Shown here: positions 44,488-54,345 of the stretch, in pieces
How positions within the stretch are numbered: the stretch's first letter is position 1
How the letters are laid out: each line of letters opens with the position of its first letter
NCBI GenBank assembly: GCA_023409735.1
Contig: JAEYRB010000054.1
Coordinates: 62,001-126,000 of the forward strand
Length of the DNA stretch: 64,000 nt
Direction: 5' to 3'
Source of the DNA: Bacillota bacterium
GTDB lineage: Bacteria; Bacillota; Clostridia; Acetivibrionales; DTU013
Notes under the pieces: generated by a model
The model's database searches: none
What the model was told of the DNA's origin: nothing
Seen by the model: the letters and a program-made list of their open reading frames with translations, nothing else
Translations under genes and position numbers: made by a program

Positions 44488-44517
44488 ATTATAGCACAGG
44501 CACAGTACATAATGCAA
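44488..44517 (-). promoter_or_regulatory. promoter of tRNA-Gln
   Basis: On the minus strand TTGCAT (44512-44517), 18-nt spacer, TATAAT (44488-44493), 17 nt before the tRNA. Confidence 0.8.
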
Positions 44518-44585
44518 TAGCTTTTGAATGAAAAATTTCTAAGAAATAATGAAAAAAGTCAAATCAGTGTAATGGTATAAAAAAG

Positions 44586-44623
44586 CTGGCAGTAATCTAT
44601 ATGCTAACTAGATTATCTGTCAG
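44586..44623 (-). terminator. second terminator after oxaloacetate decarboxylase operon
   Basis: On the minus strand CTGACAGATAATCT pairs with AGATTACTGCCAG (one wobble) and is followed by CTTTTTTAT. It lies between the first operon terminator and the tRNA promoter. Confidence 0.75.
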
Positions 44624-44684
44624 AAAAATATATCAATAATTTATTTTGCTAGAACCCCACCTCAACTATTGACACAGAACTATT

Positions 44685-44732
44685 AAAAATGCACCTTATG
44701 CATCGGATTTTTCTCCAACACTAAAGGTGCAT
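44685..44732 (-). terminator. terminator of the oxaloacetate decarboxylase operon
   Basis: On the minus strand ATGCACCTT (from 44732) pairs perfectly with AAGGTGCAT (to 44689) and is followed by TTTTTAATAG, ~45 nt after the stop codon of the beta subunit. Confidence 0.85.
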
Positions 44733-44775
44733 CAAAATTTAATATGAACCTTGCCCACAGGTCATCTACTGAACA

Positions 44776-45909
<1,134 letters not shown>

Positions 45910-45920
45910 TATTTATCACC

Positions 45921-46322
45921 TCACTGAAGAACTGCAAGAAGGTCACCTGTATTAACTGATGCTCCCTTGCTTGTAGATATTTGTGCTACAGTACAATCCC
46001 TTGGAGCTACTATTTCATTCTCCATTTTCATTGCTTCCAGAATGAACATAACGCTGCCCTTCTTAATCGAGGAACCTGCATTGACTTTTATATCAAGAAT
46101 AGTACCAGGCATTGGAGCCTTGACTGCTTCGCCTGCACCCACATTAACCGGCGCTGCCGCAGGTGCTGCTGCCGGTGCTGGTGCTGCCGCCGGTGCTGCT
46201 GCTACGGGAGCTTGTGTTACTGCAGCCGGTGCTGCAACAGTTTGTGTAGAAATAACAGCAGCTTTTCCCTTTTCTACTTCAACTTCATACTTCTTATTAT
46301 TTATTGTTACCTCATAAATCAT
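45921..46322 (-). CDS. biotin carboxyl carrier subunit of the decarboxylase
   Basis: This 133-aa protein carries biotin between the carboxyltransferase and OadB. The N-terminus MIYEVTINNKKYEVEVEKG is followed by an Ala/Pro linker (~25-60) and a biotinyl domain (~65-133) with the target lysine in EAMKMENEI. GGAGG lies 7 nt before ATG 46322, so the longer frame from 46406 is not used. The separate biotin subunit explains why the alpha subunit here lacks a C-terminal biotin domain. Confidence 0.95.
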   Translation of the reverse strand: MIYEVTINNKKYEVEVEKGKAAVISTQTVAAPAAVTQAPVAAAPAAAPAPAAAPAAAPVNVGAGEAVKAPMPGTILDIKVNAGSSIKKGSVMFILEAMKMENEIVAPRDCTVAQISTSKGASVNTGDLLAVLQ

Positions 46323-46347
46323 CAGAAAATCCTCCAACTCTATTTTA

Positions 46348-46695
46348 TTAATCAATTGCTTTGATTGTTTTGAAACAAAGCTCGGAAAGCGGGATTTGGG
46401 TTTCATCGCTTACAATTGCCATAATAATTGCTGCCGTTTTTTCATCTACATTCAGTAGCTTTAAATCACCTGCTGATGCACTATCTGCCATAGCAACTGC
46501 TTGTGCTCCAGCTGCAGCAAATGCTGTCGGAGCTTGAGATTCAGCTTGCGCACCTTTTTTCCCATTAGTTTCCTTACCATTATATTTTACAAGTACTGCA
46601 CTTAAAATTCTGACAAGTACATATAAAATGGCAAGCAGTATGAAAACAAGGGAAATGCAGAATAACGCAACTACTACACTATTAAATATTGACAT
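46348..46695 (-). CDS. oadG: OadG-type gamma subunit of the sodium-pumping decarboxylase
   Basis: This 115-aa protein has one N-terminal transmembrane segment (~5-35), an Ala-rich spacer and a C-terminal segment. OadG proteins hold the complex together at the membrane. Sequence conservation in this family is weak; the call rests on topology, size and its place between the alpha and biotin subunits. Confidence 0.8.
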   Translation of the reverse strand: MSIFNSVVVALFCISLVFILLAILYVLVRILSAVLVKYNGKETNGKKGAQAESQAPTAFAAAGAQAVAMADSASAGDLKLLNVDEKTAAIIMAIVSDETQIPLSELCFKTIKAID

Positions 46696-46709
46696 GCCGC
46701 ACCATCCTT

Positions 46710-48086
46710 TTACTTTTTAACGATTGAATAATTAACCCAGCGTACTTCTCTTTCTTCTCTTTCCTTGAAGAACTTTTCCGCAATTTGCGGGAATGCTATA
46801 TATGAAAGAACGTCCTTGTCATTTCTTGCAATTCCCTTAAGCTGCTCTTTTGTTTTTTCAAAAGCCGGCTCTAATGTATCAGCGAATCTCTTCTCTATTG
46901 GCTTTTCATCGCCAAGTACCTTCTTAAGAAGATCTGGATCAATTTTCCCCGGTGCTCTGCCGTATTCGCCCTTTAAATAAGCCTTAACCTCTTTTGAAAC
47001 ATTCTTATACCTTTCGCCTGCAAGAACATTAGCAGCAGCTTGAACGCCAACCATCTGGCTCATAGGAGTTACAAGCGGAGGATAACCCATATCCTTCCTT
47101 ACCTTTGGTGTCTCTTCAAGAACCTCTTCTAGCTTGTCCATTGCATTCTGCGCCTTAAGCTGTGCAATCAGGTTTGAGAGCATTCCACCGGGCACCTGAT
47201 AGATAAGTGCATCAGTACTGGTTCCCATAACAAATGGATCCATAAGTCCTGATTTTACATATTTCTGTTTTAGCGGAGTAAAGAAGTCATTAATCTTCTT
47301 AAGAGCCTTTTCATTAAGACCTGTGGTATATCCCATCTGATTAAGTGCATAATTCATTGTTTCTGTAGACGGCTGGGATGTTCCGCCAGACATTGATGAA
47401 ATAGCACAGTCAATACCGTCACAGCCAGCTTCTATTGCTTTTAACTGTGTTATTGGGCCAAGGCCTGTCGTTGCATGTGTGTGGAGGAAAACAGGAAGCT
47501 TTACTGTTTCTTTTATAGCCTTTATCAGGTCATATGCCTCCTGAGGGCCCATTATTCCTGCCATATCCTTAATGCATATAGAATTTACACCCATTTCCTC
47601 GAGCTGCTTAACCATCTTCGCATAGCTTTCAAGATTGTGAATAGGACTTGTTGTGTAGCTTATGCAGCCCTGAGCATGAGCTTTACGCTTCAAAGTCTCG
47701 TCAACTGCAACTTCGATGTTTCTAAAATCATTAAGTGCATCAAATATTCTAAAGATATCCATACCGCTTTCGACGGCTTGTGCAACAAATTTTCTCACCA
47801 CATCATCGGGATAATGCTTATATCCCAGAATGTTCTGACCTCTGAGAAGCATCTGAAGCTTTGTGTTTTTCACCTTGGACTTGATCTTTTCAAGTCTCTC
47901 CCAAGGATCCTCACTCAGATACCTTAAGCATGAGTCAAAGGTTGCTCCTCCCCAACATTCAAGAGAATAGTAACCAGCTTTGTCCAAGGTCTCCAGTATA
48001 TCCTCAAAGTCTGAAAAAGGCATTCTCGTAGCAATTAATGATTGATTTGCATCCCTTAGAACTGTTTCTGTAATATTTACCTTCAA
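46710..48086 (-). CDS. oadA: oxaloacetate decarboxylase alpha subunit (carboxyltransferase)
   Basis: This 458-aa protein moves CO2 from oxaloacetate to biotin. It has the HMGL-like TIM barrel (LRDANQSLIATRM with the metal-binding Asp, CIKDMAGIM with the lysine that is carbamylated in the family, FLHTHATTGLGP with metal His residues) and the conserved carboxylase domain (~300-440). The start is TTG with AAGGAG 9 nt ahead. There is no biotin domain; it is a separate gene downstream. Similar split operons exist in Clostridium thermocellum. With PPDK near the right edge it fits pyruvate formation via oxaloacetate. Confidence 0.94.
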   Translation of the reverse strand: MKVNITETVLRDANQSLIATRMPFSDFEDILETLDKAGYYSLECWGGATFDSCLRYLSEDPWERLEKIKSKVKNTKLQMLLRGQNILGYKHYPDDVVRKFVAQAVESGMDIFRIFDALNDFRNIEVAVDETLKRKAHAQGCISYTTSPIHNLESYAKMVKQLEEMGVNSICIKDMAGIMGPQEAYDLIKAIKETVKLPVFLHTHATTGLGPITQLKAIEAGCDGIDCAISSMSGGTSQPSTETMNYALNQMGYTTGLNEKALKKINDFFTPLKQKYVKSGLMDPFVMGTSTDALIYQVPGGMLSNLIAQLKAQNAMDKLEEVLEETPKVRKDMGYPPLVTPMSQMVGVQAAANVLAGERYKNVSKEVKAYLKGEYGRAPGKIDPDLLKKVLGDEKPIEKRFADTLEPAFEKTKEQLKGIARNDKDVLSYIAFPQIAEKFFKEREEREVRWVNYSIVKK

Positions 48087-48246
48087 CTACATCATCTCCT
48101 TTTCATTATTTATAGGCTTTATTGTTATTTTTTTATCATGCTAATATATTTAAAAAAGACATAAAATAGAATTTAAATAGTCTGTCTTTTATATATATAT
48201 TCTACAGTAAATAATTAAAATTTCCCAAATTCGCCCACTATAATAT

Positions 48247-48274
48247 AGTATATATTTTTTTTGCGAAAAGTCAA
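48247..48274 (-). promoter_or_regulatory. promoter of the oxaloacetate decarboxylase operon
   Basis: On the minus strand TTGACT (48269-48274), 16-nt A-rich spacer, TATACT (48247-48252), ~160 nt before oadA. Confidence 0.6.
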
Positions 48275-48475
48275 TAATATGTAGTGTTTTAAGCAAAATT
48301 TGTTAAAATGTTATAATTTAAAACGTACCTTAATTTCTCAATATGTATTAGCACTTTGCATTAAACACTATTTTGCTTATACTAACCCCAAATATAAATG
48401 CTTTAAACAAAATAAACAATATCAGACGTAAATCTAAATATAATAATAGTAAAAGAACAGTTAGGAGGTAATCCC
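48275..48475. other. AT-rich divergent gap upstream of the 105-aa gene
   Basis: This stretch must hold the promoter for the plus-strand gene at 48476. TATAAT-like boxes are numerous because of base composition, and none stands out. Nothing else is seen. Confidence 0.5.
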
Positions 48476-48793
48476 ATGAAAGCTTCAAAACTTCTGCTGT
48501 CCGGTTTGGACATAACCGAGGATGAATATAGCTTCAAAGCACAGTTCTTTCTCAGTTCTTCCGATAAAAGAATTAATGTTGACATATGTGATTTGGACTC
48601 AGAAATAAGTCTGGAAAAAATCAAGGCACTATTTGACCTTGAAGAATCACTTGAAGAACTTAAGAACAGCATAATGTCCATGATTATTGAAAAGGCCAAT
48701 ATCGGTTCAAAGATCAATGAAGGTGAAAGCTACAACGAAGCAATTGTTGACAGTGACATTGATAGTACAGCAAGATCAGCAGATATAGCATAA
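48476..48793 (+). CDS. orphan 105-aa acidic protein, function unknown
   Basis: I do not recognise this gene. It has a very good SD (TTAGGAGGTAATCCC before the ATG), so it is probably real. The protein is acidic, with an alternating beta-like start (KLLLSGLDITEDEYSFKAQF) and a helical middle (LEKIKALFDLEESLEELKN). No signal, membrane segment or cysteine cluster is seen. It stands alone, divergent from the oad operon, with ~370 nt of gene-free DNA on both sides. Confidence 0.75.
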   Translation: MKASKLLLSGLDITEDEYSFKAQFFLSSSDKRINVDICDLDSEISLEKIKALFDLEESLEELKNSIMSMIIEKANIGSKINEGESYNEAIVDSDIDSTARSADIA

Positions 48794-49029
48794 TTCCAGA
48801 ACAGGATGTACGGCACTGACTTGCCTTTCGCGCCTTCTTCAGCCTATAAGCGTACTTTGGGCAGAATTAGGCCTATGATGTTGTGTGTTTTGACTAGGTT
48901 AATATGTATATTTGCACCTAGAGATAATTATACACTGACTTGAATAAAATGCGGATTTCCAACCTAGAATAGCAGTATAACAAGCAGGTATTGTAAGGCC
49001 TTTAAGAATTGAACCTCACTATATTTTTA
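48794..49029. other. gap downstream of the 105-aa gene
   Basis: No ORF with an SD and no clear terminator is seen. A strong palindrome follows at 49030-49069. Confidence 0.5.
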
Positions 49030-49069
49030 GTTTAGATTCCCGAGGCTTCGTGCCTCCGGGAATCTAAAC
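49030..49069. repeat. near-perfect 40-nt palindrome with TTCG loop
   Basis: GTTTAGATTCCCG-AGGC / GCCT-CCGGGAATCTAAAC pairs over 17 bp with one bulged base and a TTCG-type loop. It lacks a T-tract on either strand. It lies between convergent genes and may terminate or insulate transcription, or be a mobile palindromic repeat. Confidence 0.8.
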
Positions 49070-49160
49070 TACATGGATATTTAATGAATTAACACCTATT
49101 GTGCTTTTAACTTACTATGGTTTCCATCTACTATGCTTTTGATTATTATGCATGTACTCT

Positions 49161-50351
49161 TTACTTATTACGCTTTTCCTTATTGTAACCCTTATCACCA
49201 TAAGGTTGAAGCTTCTCCAGCCACTTCTTCTCAAGTATTTTTAACTCATCAGCCTTATTTGTAATGCCCTCCCTATTTTCGTCCAATTCTTCCAGCACCT
49301 CAAATGCAAATGATGCTTCACCATATTCGCTCCAATCCTTTTGCAGTTCATGGTTAACAAAGTTGCCCAATTCAAGCTGAAATTTTTTTCCATTCATGCT
49401 TTTTAAATCAGGTGCAGCTATTACAAAGATTTTGTTGTTCAGCTTATTTCTTATCTGGTAAACCCCAGCTTTCTTTTTCATCTGCTTATATTGCTCCAGC
49501 AGCTCATGCTTTCTATCCGCATCCATAGCCTTTTCCTTGTCCTCGCTCTTATTTTTATCCATTTTCTTATCCGCAGTACCATGCGCCAGGTTAGTTTTAT
49601 CCATCTTTACCCAATACTGGCTCCCGTCACGCTTTCTCTCCATAAATCCATATTCGATCATATATCTTCTTAAAGTAGCAAAATCATCGTGTGCACTCTT
49701 CAGAACTTCATTTACTTCTTTTTCTGTGTATATTCTCTCGTTATTAAACCTCTTAACAAGTTGCCTCAAAACTACTATCCTGTTCTTTTCCTTCATGGTA
49801 AAGGTCTTAAGCGGACCATCGACTCCCTGTGGGAAATACATTTTGATAGTTTTGTCATTCTCTTCCTCAGTAATGTTGTACCTATCATCAACCATCGTTG
49901 CTGTTTCATGAGGAGGTATTAATGCCGGAGTCTTTTTTGCCTTATTTAGAATACTCATTAAAGTGAGAAAAACCTTTGCCTGCCGCTCCCTTTCCTTTAG
50001 AGCAAAACGGTGATTCCTTACTGTAGAACTGCTACCCATACCCGTTTCCTTCTGGATCTCAGCATCGCTTCTGCCTTCATAAAAAAGCTTGAGGATCCTG
50101 CTCTGATGTTCAGATAAGCCTGTTGTCTTCTTGTCTAATCCAAGCAAAAACTCAAATACAGATACATGCGTCTTCTGTATATGAATAGACATGTATTTTT
50201 CTGCTTCATATAAACAATCACCCTGCTTATAAATAACACCCTTCTCAGTCCTGAATCCGCAAAGCAGGCATTCAAAACAGTCTGATTCCTCAGTGTATCC
50301 CCTCTCCATATCGGCCATAGAAGCGCCTAAAAGTTTTTCTATATCATGCAT
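49161..50351 (-). CDS. zinc-finger/HTH/DUF2087/GIY-YIG-like fusion protein
   Basis: This 396-aa protein joins several domains. Residues ~25-65 hold CLLC...H-x4-H (CFECLLCGF ... MSIHIQKTH), a possible C2H2 zinc site. A LuxR-type HTH follows (~80-125; GLSEHQSRILKLFYEGRSDAE). A DUF2087-like domain is at ~185-265 (TMKEKNRIVVLRQLVKRF, RRYMIEYGFMERKRDGSQYWV). A lysine-rich linker leads to a GIY-YIG-like tail (~300-395; GVYQIRNKLNNKIFVIAAPDL). The second motif reads FVIA instead of YIG, so nuclease activity is doubtful. GGGAG supports ATG 50351. Probably a DNA-binding regulator. Confidence 0.75.
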   Translation of the reverse strand: MHDIEKLLGASMADMERGYTEESDCFECLLCGFRTEKGVIYKQGDCLYEAEKYMSIHIQKTHVSVFEFLLGLDKKTTGLSEHQSRILKLFYEGRSDAEIQKETGMGSSSTVRNHRFALKERERQAKVFLTLMSILNKAKKTPALIPPHETATMVDDRYNITEEENDKTIKMYFPQGVDGPLKTFTMKEKNRIVVLRQLVKRFNNERIYTEKEVNEVLKSAHDDFATLRRYMIEYGFMERKRDGSQYWVKMDKTNLAHGTADKKMDKNKSEDKEKAMDADRKHELLEQYKQMKKKAGVYQIRNKLNNKIFVIAAPDLKSMNGKKFQLELGNFVNHELQKDWSEYGEASFAFEVLEELDENREGITNKADELKILEKKWLEKLQPYGDKGYNKEKRNK

Positions 50352-50805
50352 GTGTATCACTCCCTTAATACTATATAGACAATTATTCATTTCGTTTGCT
50401 ATTTCATAAACATATTATATCTATATCTAGTAATTGTCAAGTGTATATCCCTCCTGCATGCTATATTAAATTACTATTGAAAAAGAGAAATTCAAGCATG
50501 TAACAAATTACAAAGTGCATATACTATTAACTCCACATAATACATGGAAGGATACAACCGTCAGTTCCGAAAAATCAAAAAGCCCAAGACAATCTTCCCA
50601 TCTTATGATAGCCTATTGAAATCTTTTATTTAGCTACTATGGATATAACAAAGAAATGAACCAGAAGGTGCCATGAATAGCCTCAAACCGTGCCTAAATT
50701 GAAGCTTTTTGAAGATCTACTTAAAATATGTGAATACGAACAGGCACGCCTTAGCATATATTCCTTTGCTACGGCCGTGTCTTTTCGTATATAAACTATT
50801 AATCA
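50352..50805. other. 454-nt gene-free gap
   Basis: No ORF with an SD is seen. Near 50739-50790 an imperfect hairpin GGCACGCC / GGCCGTGTC encloses a second pair (TAGC...GCTA). The promoter of the fusion gene must lie in the first ~100 nt. Nothing else is recognised. Confidence 0.5.
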
Positions 50806-51333
50806 TTATTCTAATAGCATAGCTATTGCATCATTCATCGAAATGCATTTTGCATACCTTTTCGGCCACATAAAATCATTATAATAGTGATAGCATGCCT
50901 CTTTTGTCATATATTCATTGTCAGTAGTAGAATTTGTATAATGGGGAACGATCATTTCCAATCCATGCTCAAAACCGCTTTTTATTGTGGCATCAATACA
51001 GAAGTTTGTTTGCAATCCAACTATAATGACTTGCCTTATATTCTTTTCTTCAAGATATGATAATAACCCTGTTGCTTTGTTAAATGCACTGTTAACTTTT
51101 TTATAAAATATAAGTTCATTGTCTTTAGGTTTAAACTCATCATAGATTTCAAAATCTTCATCTCCAACTGAGAATCCCGATCCCGGGCCATCATCATGTT
51201 GTACGAAGATTACTTCAACACCATTCTCTCGCGCTGTATCAATTAATTTCTTAATATTATTTTTTACCTTTTCAAATTCAAACAATCTTTCATTAGTGAT
51301 GCCCTTTTGGGTATCCACTACCAATAAAACCAT
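50806..51333 (-). CDS. isochorismatase-family cysteine hydrolase
   Basis: This 175-aa enzyme has the cysteine hydrolase fold. The catalytic triad is visible: Asp in VVDTQKG (residue 7), Lys in IFYKKVNSAF (~77) and Cys in GLQTNFCIDATIKSG (~112). A cis-peptide-like VGLQTN precedes the Cys, as in the family. Substrates range over amides and isochorismate; nicotinamidase-like and ureidoacrylate-like roles cannot be told apart. It is a single gene with GGAAGTGG before the ATG. Confidence 0.9.
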   Translation of the reverse strand: MVLLVVDTQKGITNERLFEFEKVKNNIKKLIDTARENGVEVIFVQHDDGPGSGFSVGDEDFEIYDEFKPKDNELIFYKKVNSAFNKATGLLSYLEEKNIRQVIIVGLQTNFCIDATIKSGFEHGLEMIVPHYTNSTTDNEYMTKEACYHYYNDFMWPKRYAKCISMNDAIAMLLE

Positions 51334-51424
51334 TTTTCCACTTCCTTCAACTTCAATTTTTCTCTAATTAGTCACCTAAAATCTGTATTTGCTTATTTCT
51401 CTTCCAAGAAAAGAGAAAAACACT

Positions 51425-51459
51425 AAATACCCAAGTGCAAATTGAACACCCGGGCATTT
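51425..51459 (-). terminator. terminator of fabD
   Basis: On the minus strand AAATGCCCGGGTG pairs with CACTTGGGTATTT using G-U pairs and is followed by AGTGTTTTTC. It lies ~50 nt after fabD. Confidence 0.7.
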
Positions 51460-51506
51460 AATATTCTGGCATTCATATTGACCATTCTATATCTGTCTCT
51501 CACTTA

Positions 51507-52442
51507 TCATAGCAGCAGTGACTTTATGTTATTCACATCCTGATCGTAATCATATGAGTATGCATCTCTACCCGGGATAATTTTCGCTGCCAGATTCTTT
51601 AGTACCTTTTTGGGTCCTAATTCTATAAGCATTTCCACTCCGCAGCTTTCAAGGTACTTCATACTCCTGATCCACTGAACAGGGCTTGTTATCTGCATAG
51701 TAAGATTCTCACGAATGCTATGTGCGCCATCATAAGGAAGAGCAGTTACATTCGAAATAACAGGGAATCTGGGATCATTGTAGCTGTATTTCATAAGCTC
51801 TTCTCCAAATTTATCTGCTGCCGGCTTCATTAACGGGCTGTGGAATGGTGCACTTACCTTCAGCGGAATAACCTTTGCTCCTCTTTCCTTCAACTTTTCT
51901 CCTGCGCCTTCAACAGCTGCTTTATTCCCTGAAATGACTATTTGATCAGGAGAATTGTAATTTGATATAACAACAATATTACCGTCCTCGGAGACTTTTT
52001 TGCATTCGTCCTCGATATCAACAGTATCAGCACCGGATATGGCCGACATACCTCCTATCCCCACAGGAACTGCCTCCTGCATGAATCTTCCTCTCTGACG
52101 TACAAGCTTTATAGCATTACTAAAATTAATTGCACCGGAGCATGTAAGTGCTGATAATTCACCAAGACTATGCCCTGCCATAAACAACGGTTCTACCCCG
52201 ATTTCCTCCTGATATACTCTAAAAGCAGCTACACTTGCAGTCATAATGGCAGGCTGAGTATTCTCTGTCTTTGTCAGCTCCTCCATGTCTCCTTCAAAAC
52301 AAAGGCCCCTTAGGTCAAAGCCTATTGCATCGTTTGCTTCCTCATATACCTCTTTTGCGCACTTGAAATTATCATTGAGCTTTTTGCCCATTCCTATATA
52401 TTGTGAGCCCTGTCCCGGAAACAATAATGCTATCTTTTTCAT
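51507..52442 (-). CDS. fabD: malonyl-CoA:ACP transacylase
   Basis: This 311-aa enzyme loads malonyl groups onto acyl carrier protein for fatty acid synthesis. LFPGQGSQYIGMG starts the protein, the nucleophile is in GHSLGELSAL (~Ser91), Arg in RQRGRFMQEA, and the catalytic His in SAPFHSPLM (~His199). Here fabD is alone: no fabK, fabG, fabF or acpP is beside it, which differs from usual Firmicute fab clusters. A polyketide or secondary role is possible but nothing supports it. Two inverted repeats upstream may be operators. Confidence 0.95.
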   Translation of the reverse strand: MKKIALLFPGQGSQYIGMGKKLNDNFKCAKEVYEEANDAIGFDLRGLCFEGDMEELTKTENTQPAIMTASVAAFRVYQEEIGVEPLFMAGHSLGELSALTCSGAINFSNAIKLVRQRGRFMQEAVPVGIGGMSAISGADTVDIEDECKKVSEDGNIVVISNYNSPDQIVISGNKAAVEGAGEKLKERGAKVIPLKVSAPFHSPLMKPAADKFGEELMKYSYNDPRFPVISNVTALPYDGAHSIRENLTMQITSPVQWIRSMKYLESCGVEMLIELGPKKVLKNLAAKIIPGRDAYSYDYDQDVNNIKSLLL

Positions 52443-52819
52443 TAAACCATCCTTTCAAATCACTAATGTTTTATAATTATTAGTGGTTTTAATACTTTTA
52501 AAACCTTTTAGTATTGCTTTTTACTAAGCAGGATTTACTACTCTATGTTTTTGCTTAACGATTTCTACTAAGTATATATTGATAATTGGTATCTGATTTT
52601 AATACCTGCTACCAATCATTAATATAATGATACCATAAATTTACTATTTGTAAATGGTGAATTTATTCAAATGACTTTTTTATTTTTTTGTGAACCGACT
52701 AGATGATAGCATTGAAAATCTATATATGTACCATTATAAGCATTCATTTGTCAGGCTTAATGTGCTTGACACTTGCTTTATATATTTAAATTGACAATAT
52801 TACTCAGATGGTATATGTA
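52443..52819. promoter_or_regulatory. upstream region of fabD with inverted repeats
   Basis: CACTAAT (52461-52467) / ATTAGTG (52479-52485) lies directly before the fabD SD. TTAGTA (52508-52513) / TACTAA (52522-52527) lies 25 nt further. The half-sites resemble FapR half-sites (TTAGTA/TACTAA), but the spacing is 8 instead of 5. The rest of the gap is AT-rich without features. Confidence 0.4.
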
Positions 52820-53839
52820 CTAGACACAAAGCAATCCCATATTCATAAGCAGACATATAATAACGAAAAGCGTAGCAACAGAGCCAACTGAAGTCCATAC
52901 CACCAGTTGTCCGGCCAGCTGCCCATCGTTACCCATCTCCTTTGCCATAATCGCTGATGAAACAGCAGCCGGAGAGCCGAATAATGCTATCATAGCAGGA
53001 TATTCATTTTCTCCAAAAGAAAATACTCCAATGCGAGAAAGAAGAATAGCCGCTCCAATACCTATAACTGGCGCTAAAATGATCCTCCATGCTGTACCCA
53101 GTACTATTTTATCAAACATACCTTTGATTGCACTAAACTCGAACTGTCCTCCCAAAACTATCAATGCCAGTGGTGAAGTAATCTTTCCTACACTTTCTAT
53201 TGCACTGTACAGAAATGGTATATTATTCTTTATGGTAAACACCTTTCCACCATCTATGGCATCAGGAATAATCGTACGGACTGCCAAGACAGCAAGACCT
53301 GAGACAACGCCAATAATAAGCGGGTTCTTAACTATCTGTAGCAATATATCTTTCCAATTAATCTTTTTCCCATTACCCTTCAAAAAGACAGTTAGAGAGA
53401 TTACAGCTAAAATATTGAACAAAGGAATTGAGACTGCCGATATTATTGCAGCAATTGCCTCTGCCCCATTACCCCCTAAGGATTGTGCAAGCGGTATTCC
53501 GATAATAGCGAAATTGCTTCTATAAGTAGACTGAATTATTACTCCCTTCTGTTTAGGGTCCTTGATAAATAAAGCAGCCGTTAGCAAACCCAATGAGAAG
53601 ATAATAAAAATAATAACAACACAAAATATAACAATATCCCAGTTAAAATCACTCAAATTGGCAATGTTATAAACATTATTGAATAAAAGAATTGGCAATA
53701 ATACTCTGAATACAAGCTTATTGGCCTTATCGAAAAAATCCTTGCTTAAAAAATTTATCCTTTTAAGCACATAGCCCAGAATAATCAATAGGATAATCGG
53801 TAAGATTGCATTGACAGCTGCTGCGAATATTTCAAACAA
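52820..53839 (-). CDS. AEC family transporter (auxin efflux carrier fold)
   Basis: This 339-aa membrane protein has about ten hydrophobic segments in two similar halves (MFEIFAAAVNAILPIILLII ... and VLGTAWRIILAPVIGIG ...). Bacterial members move malate, other organic acids or unknown solutes. The frame starts at GTG 53869, but GGAGGG stands 8 nt before TTG 53839, giving MFEIFAAAV, so that start is chosen. It is a single gene. The substrate cannot be told. Confidence 0.88.
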   Translation of the reverse strand: MFEIFAAAVNAILPIILLIILGYVLKRINFLSKDFFDKANKLVFRVLLPILLFNNVYNIANLSDFNWDIVIFCVVIIFIIFSLGLLTAALFIKDPKQKGVIIQSTYRSNFAIIGIPLAQSLGGNGAEAIAAIISAVSIPLFNILAVISLTVFLKGNGKKINWKDILLQIVKNPLIIGVVSGLAVLAVRTIIPDAIDGGKVFTIKNNIPFLYSAIESVGKITSPLALIVLGGQFEFSAIKGMFDKIVLGTAWRIILAPVIGIGAAILLSRIGVFSFGENEYPAMIALFGSPAAVSSAIMAKEMGNDGQLAGQLVVWTSVGSVATLFVIICLLMNMGLLCV

Positions 53840-53962
53840 AATCTGTACCCTCCGCAAAGTAATATACACATTTTAACACTGTGAAACAATAATGAGAAGT
53901 GATTAATGTAAAATGTCTAAATTATTCAATGGGTGTTAGTTTTTCGCATTAGTTACTCGTAT

Positions 53963-54345
53963 CTATCTCTGCCAATTAAAAGATACATGATCCTTCAGTT
54001 CAAAAAATCCATTTCGCTGATAAAAGCTGTATGCAGGTACGTTCCGCTCTGTTTGCAGAAAAATCATACATATCCCCATTTGCAGTATATATTCTTCTAT
54101 TTTATCTAAAAAACATTTTCCCAAACCACGGCCTTGTTCCTTTATACAAAACTCATCAATATAATATTCTGTTCCTGAATACCAGTGCTTTATGTTTCCC
54201 ATGGAAAGTCCAAGCATAATGTCATCCTCAAACAATCCAAAAGAAAGCGAATTCCTAATATTAAACTTAAAGTCTTATCCATCATTTCCATGATAGCCAA
54301 GCTTTCACTTTCGACCAATATTTCGCTGCACTACACGAAACGTCA
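53963..54345 (-). pseudogene. GNAT acetyltransferase, truncated and frameshifted
   Basis: The 90-residue frame from 54235 matches only the C-terminal two thirds of a GNAT domain: EYYIDEFCIKEQGRGLGKCFLDKIEEYI (acetyl-CoA-binding Q-G-x-G-x-G, here EQGRGLGK) and FLQTERNVPAYSFYQRNGFFEL. The GNAT frame stays open upstream only to a TAA at about 54277. A different frame further upstream reads VESESLAIMEMMDK-like sequence and meets a TAG. The N-terminal strands needed by the fold are therefore broken, probably by a small indel near 54275. It has no SD at 54235. A translated short remnant is possible. Confidence 0.65.

Noticed and set aside
50543..50632. 29-codon frame MEGYNRQF...
   Set aside because: No SD and no homology; likely chance in a long gap.
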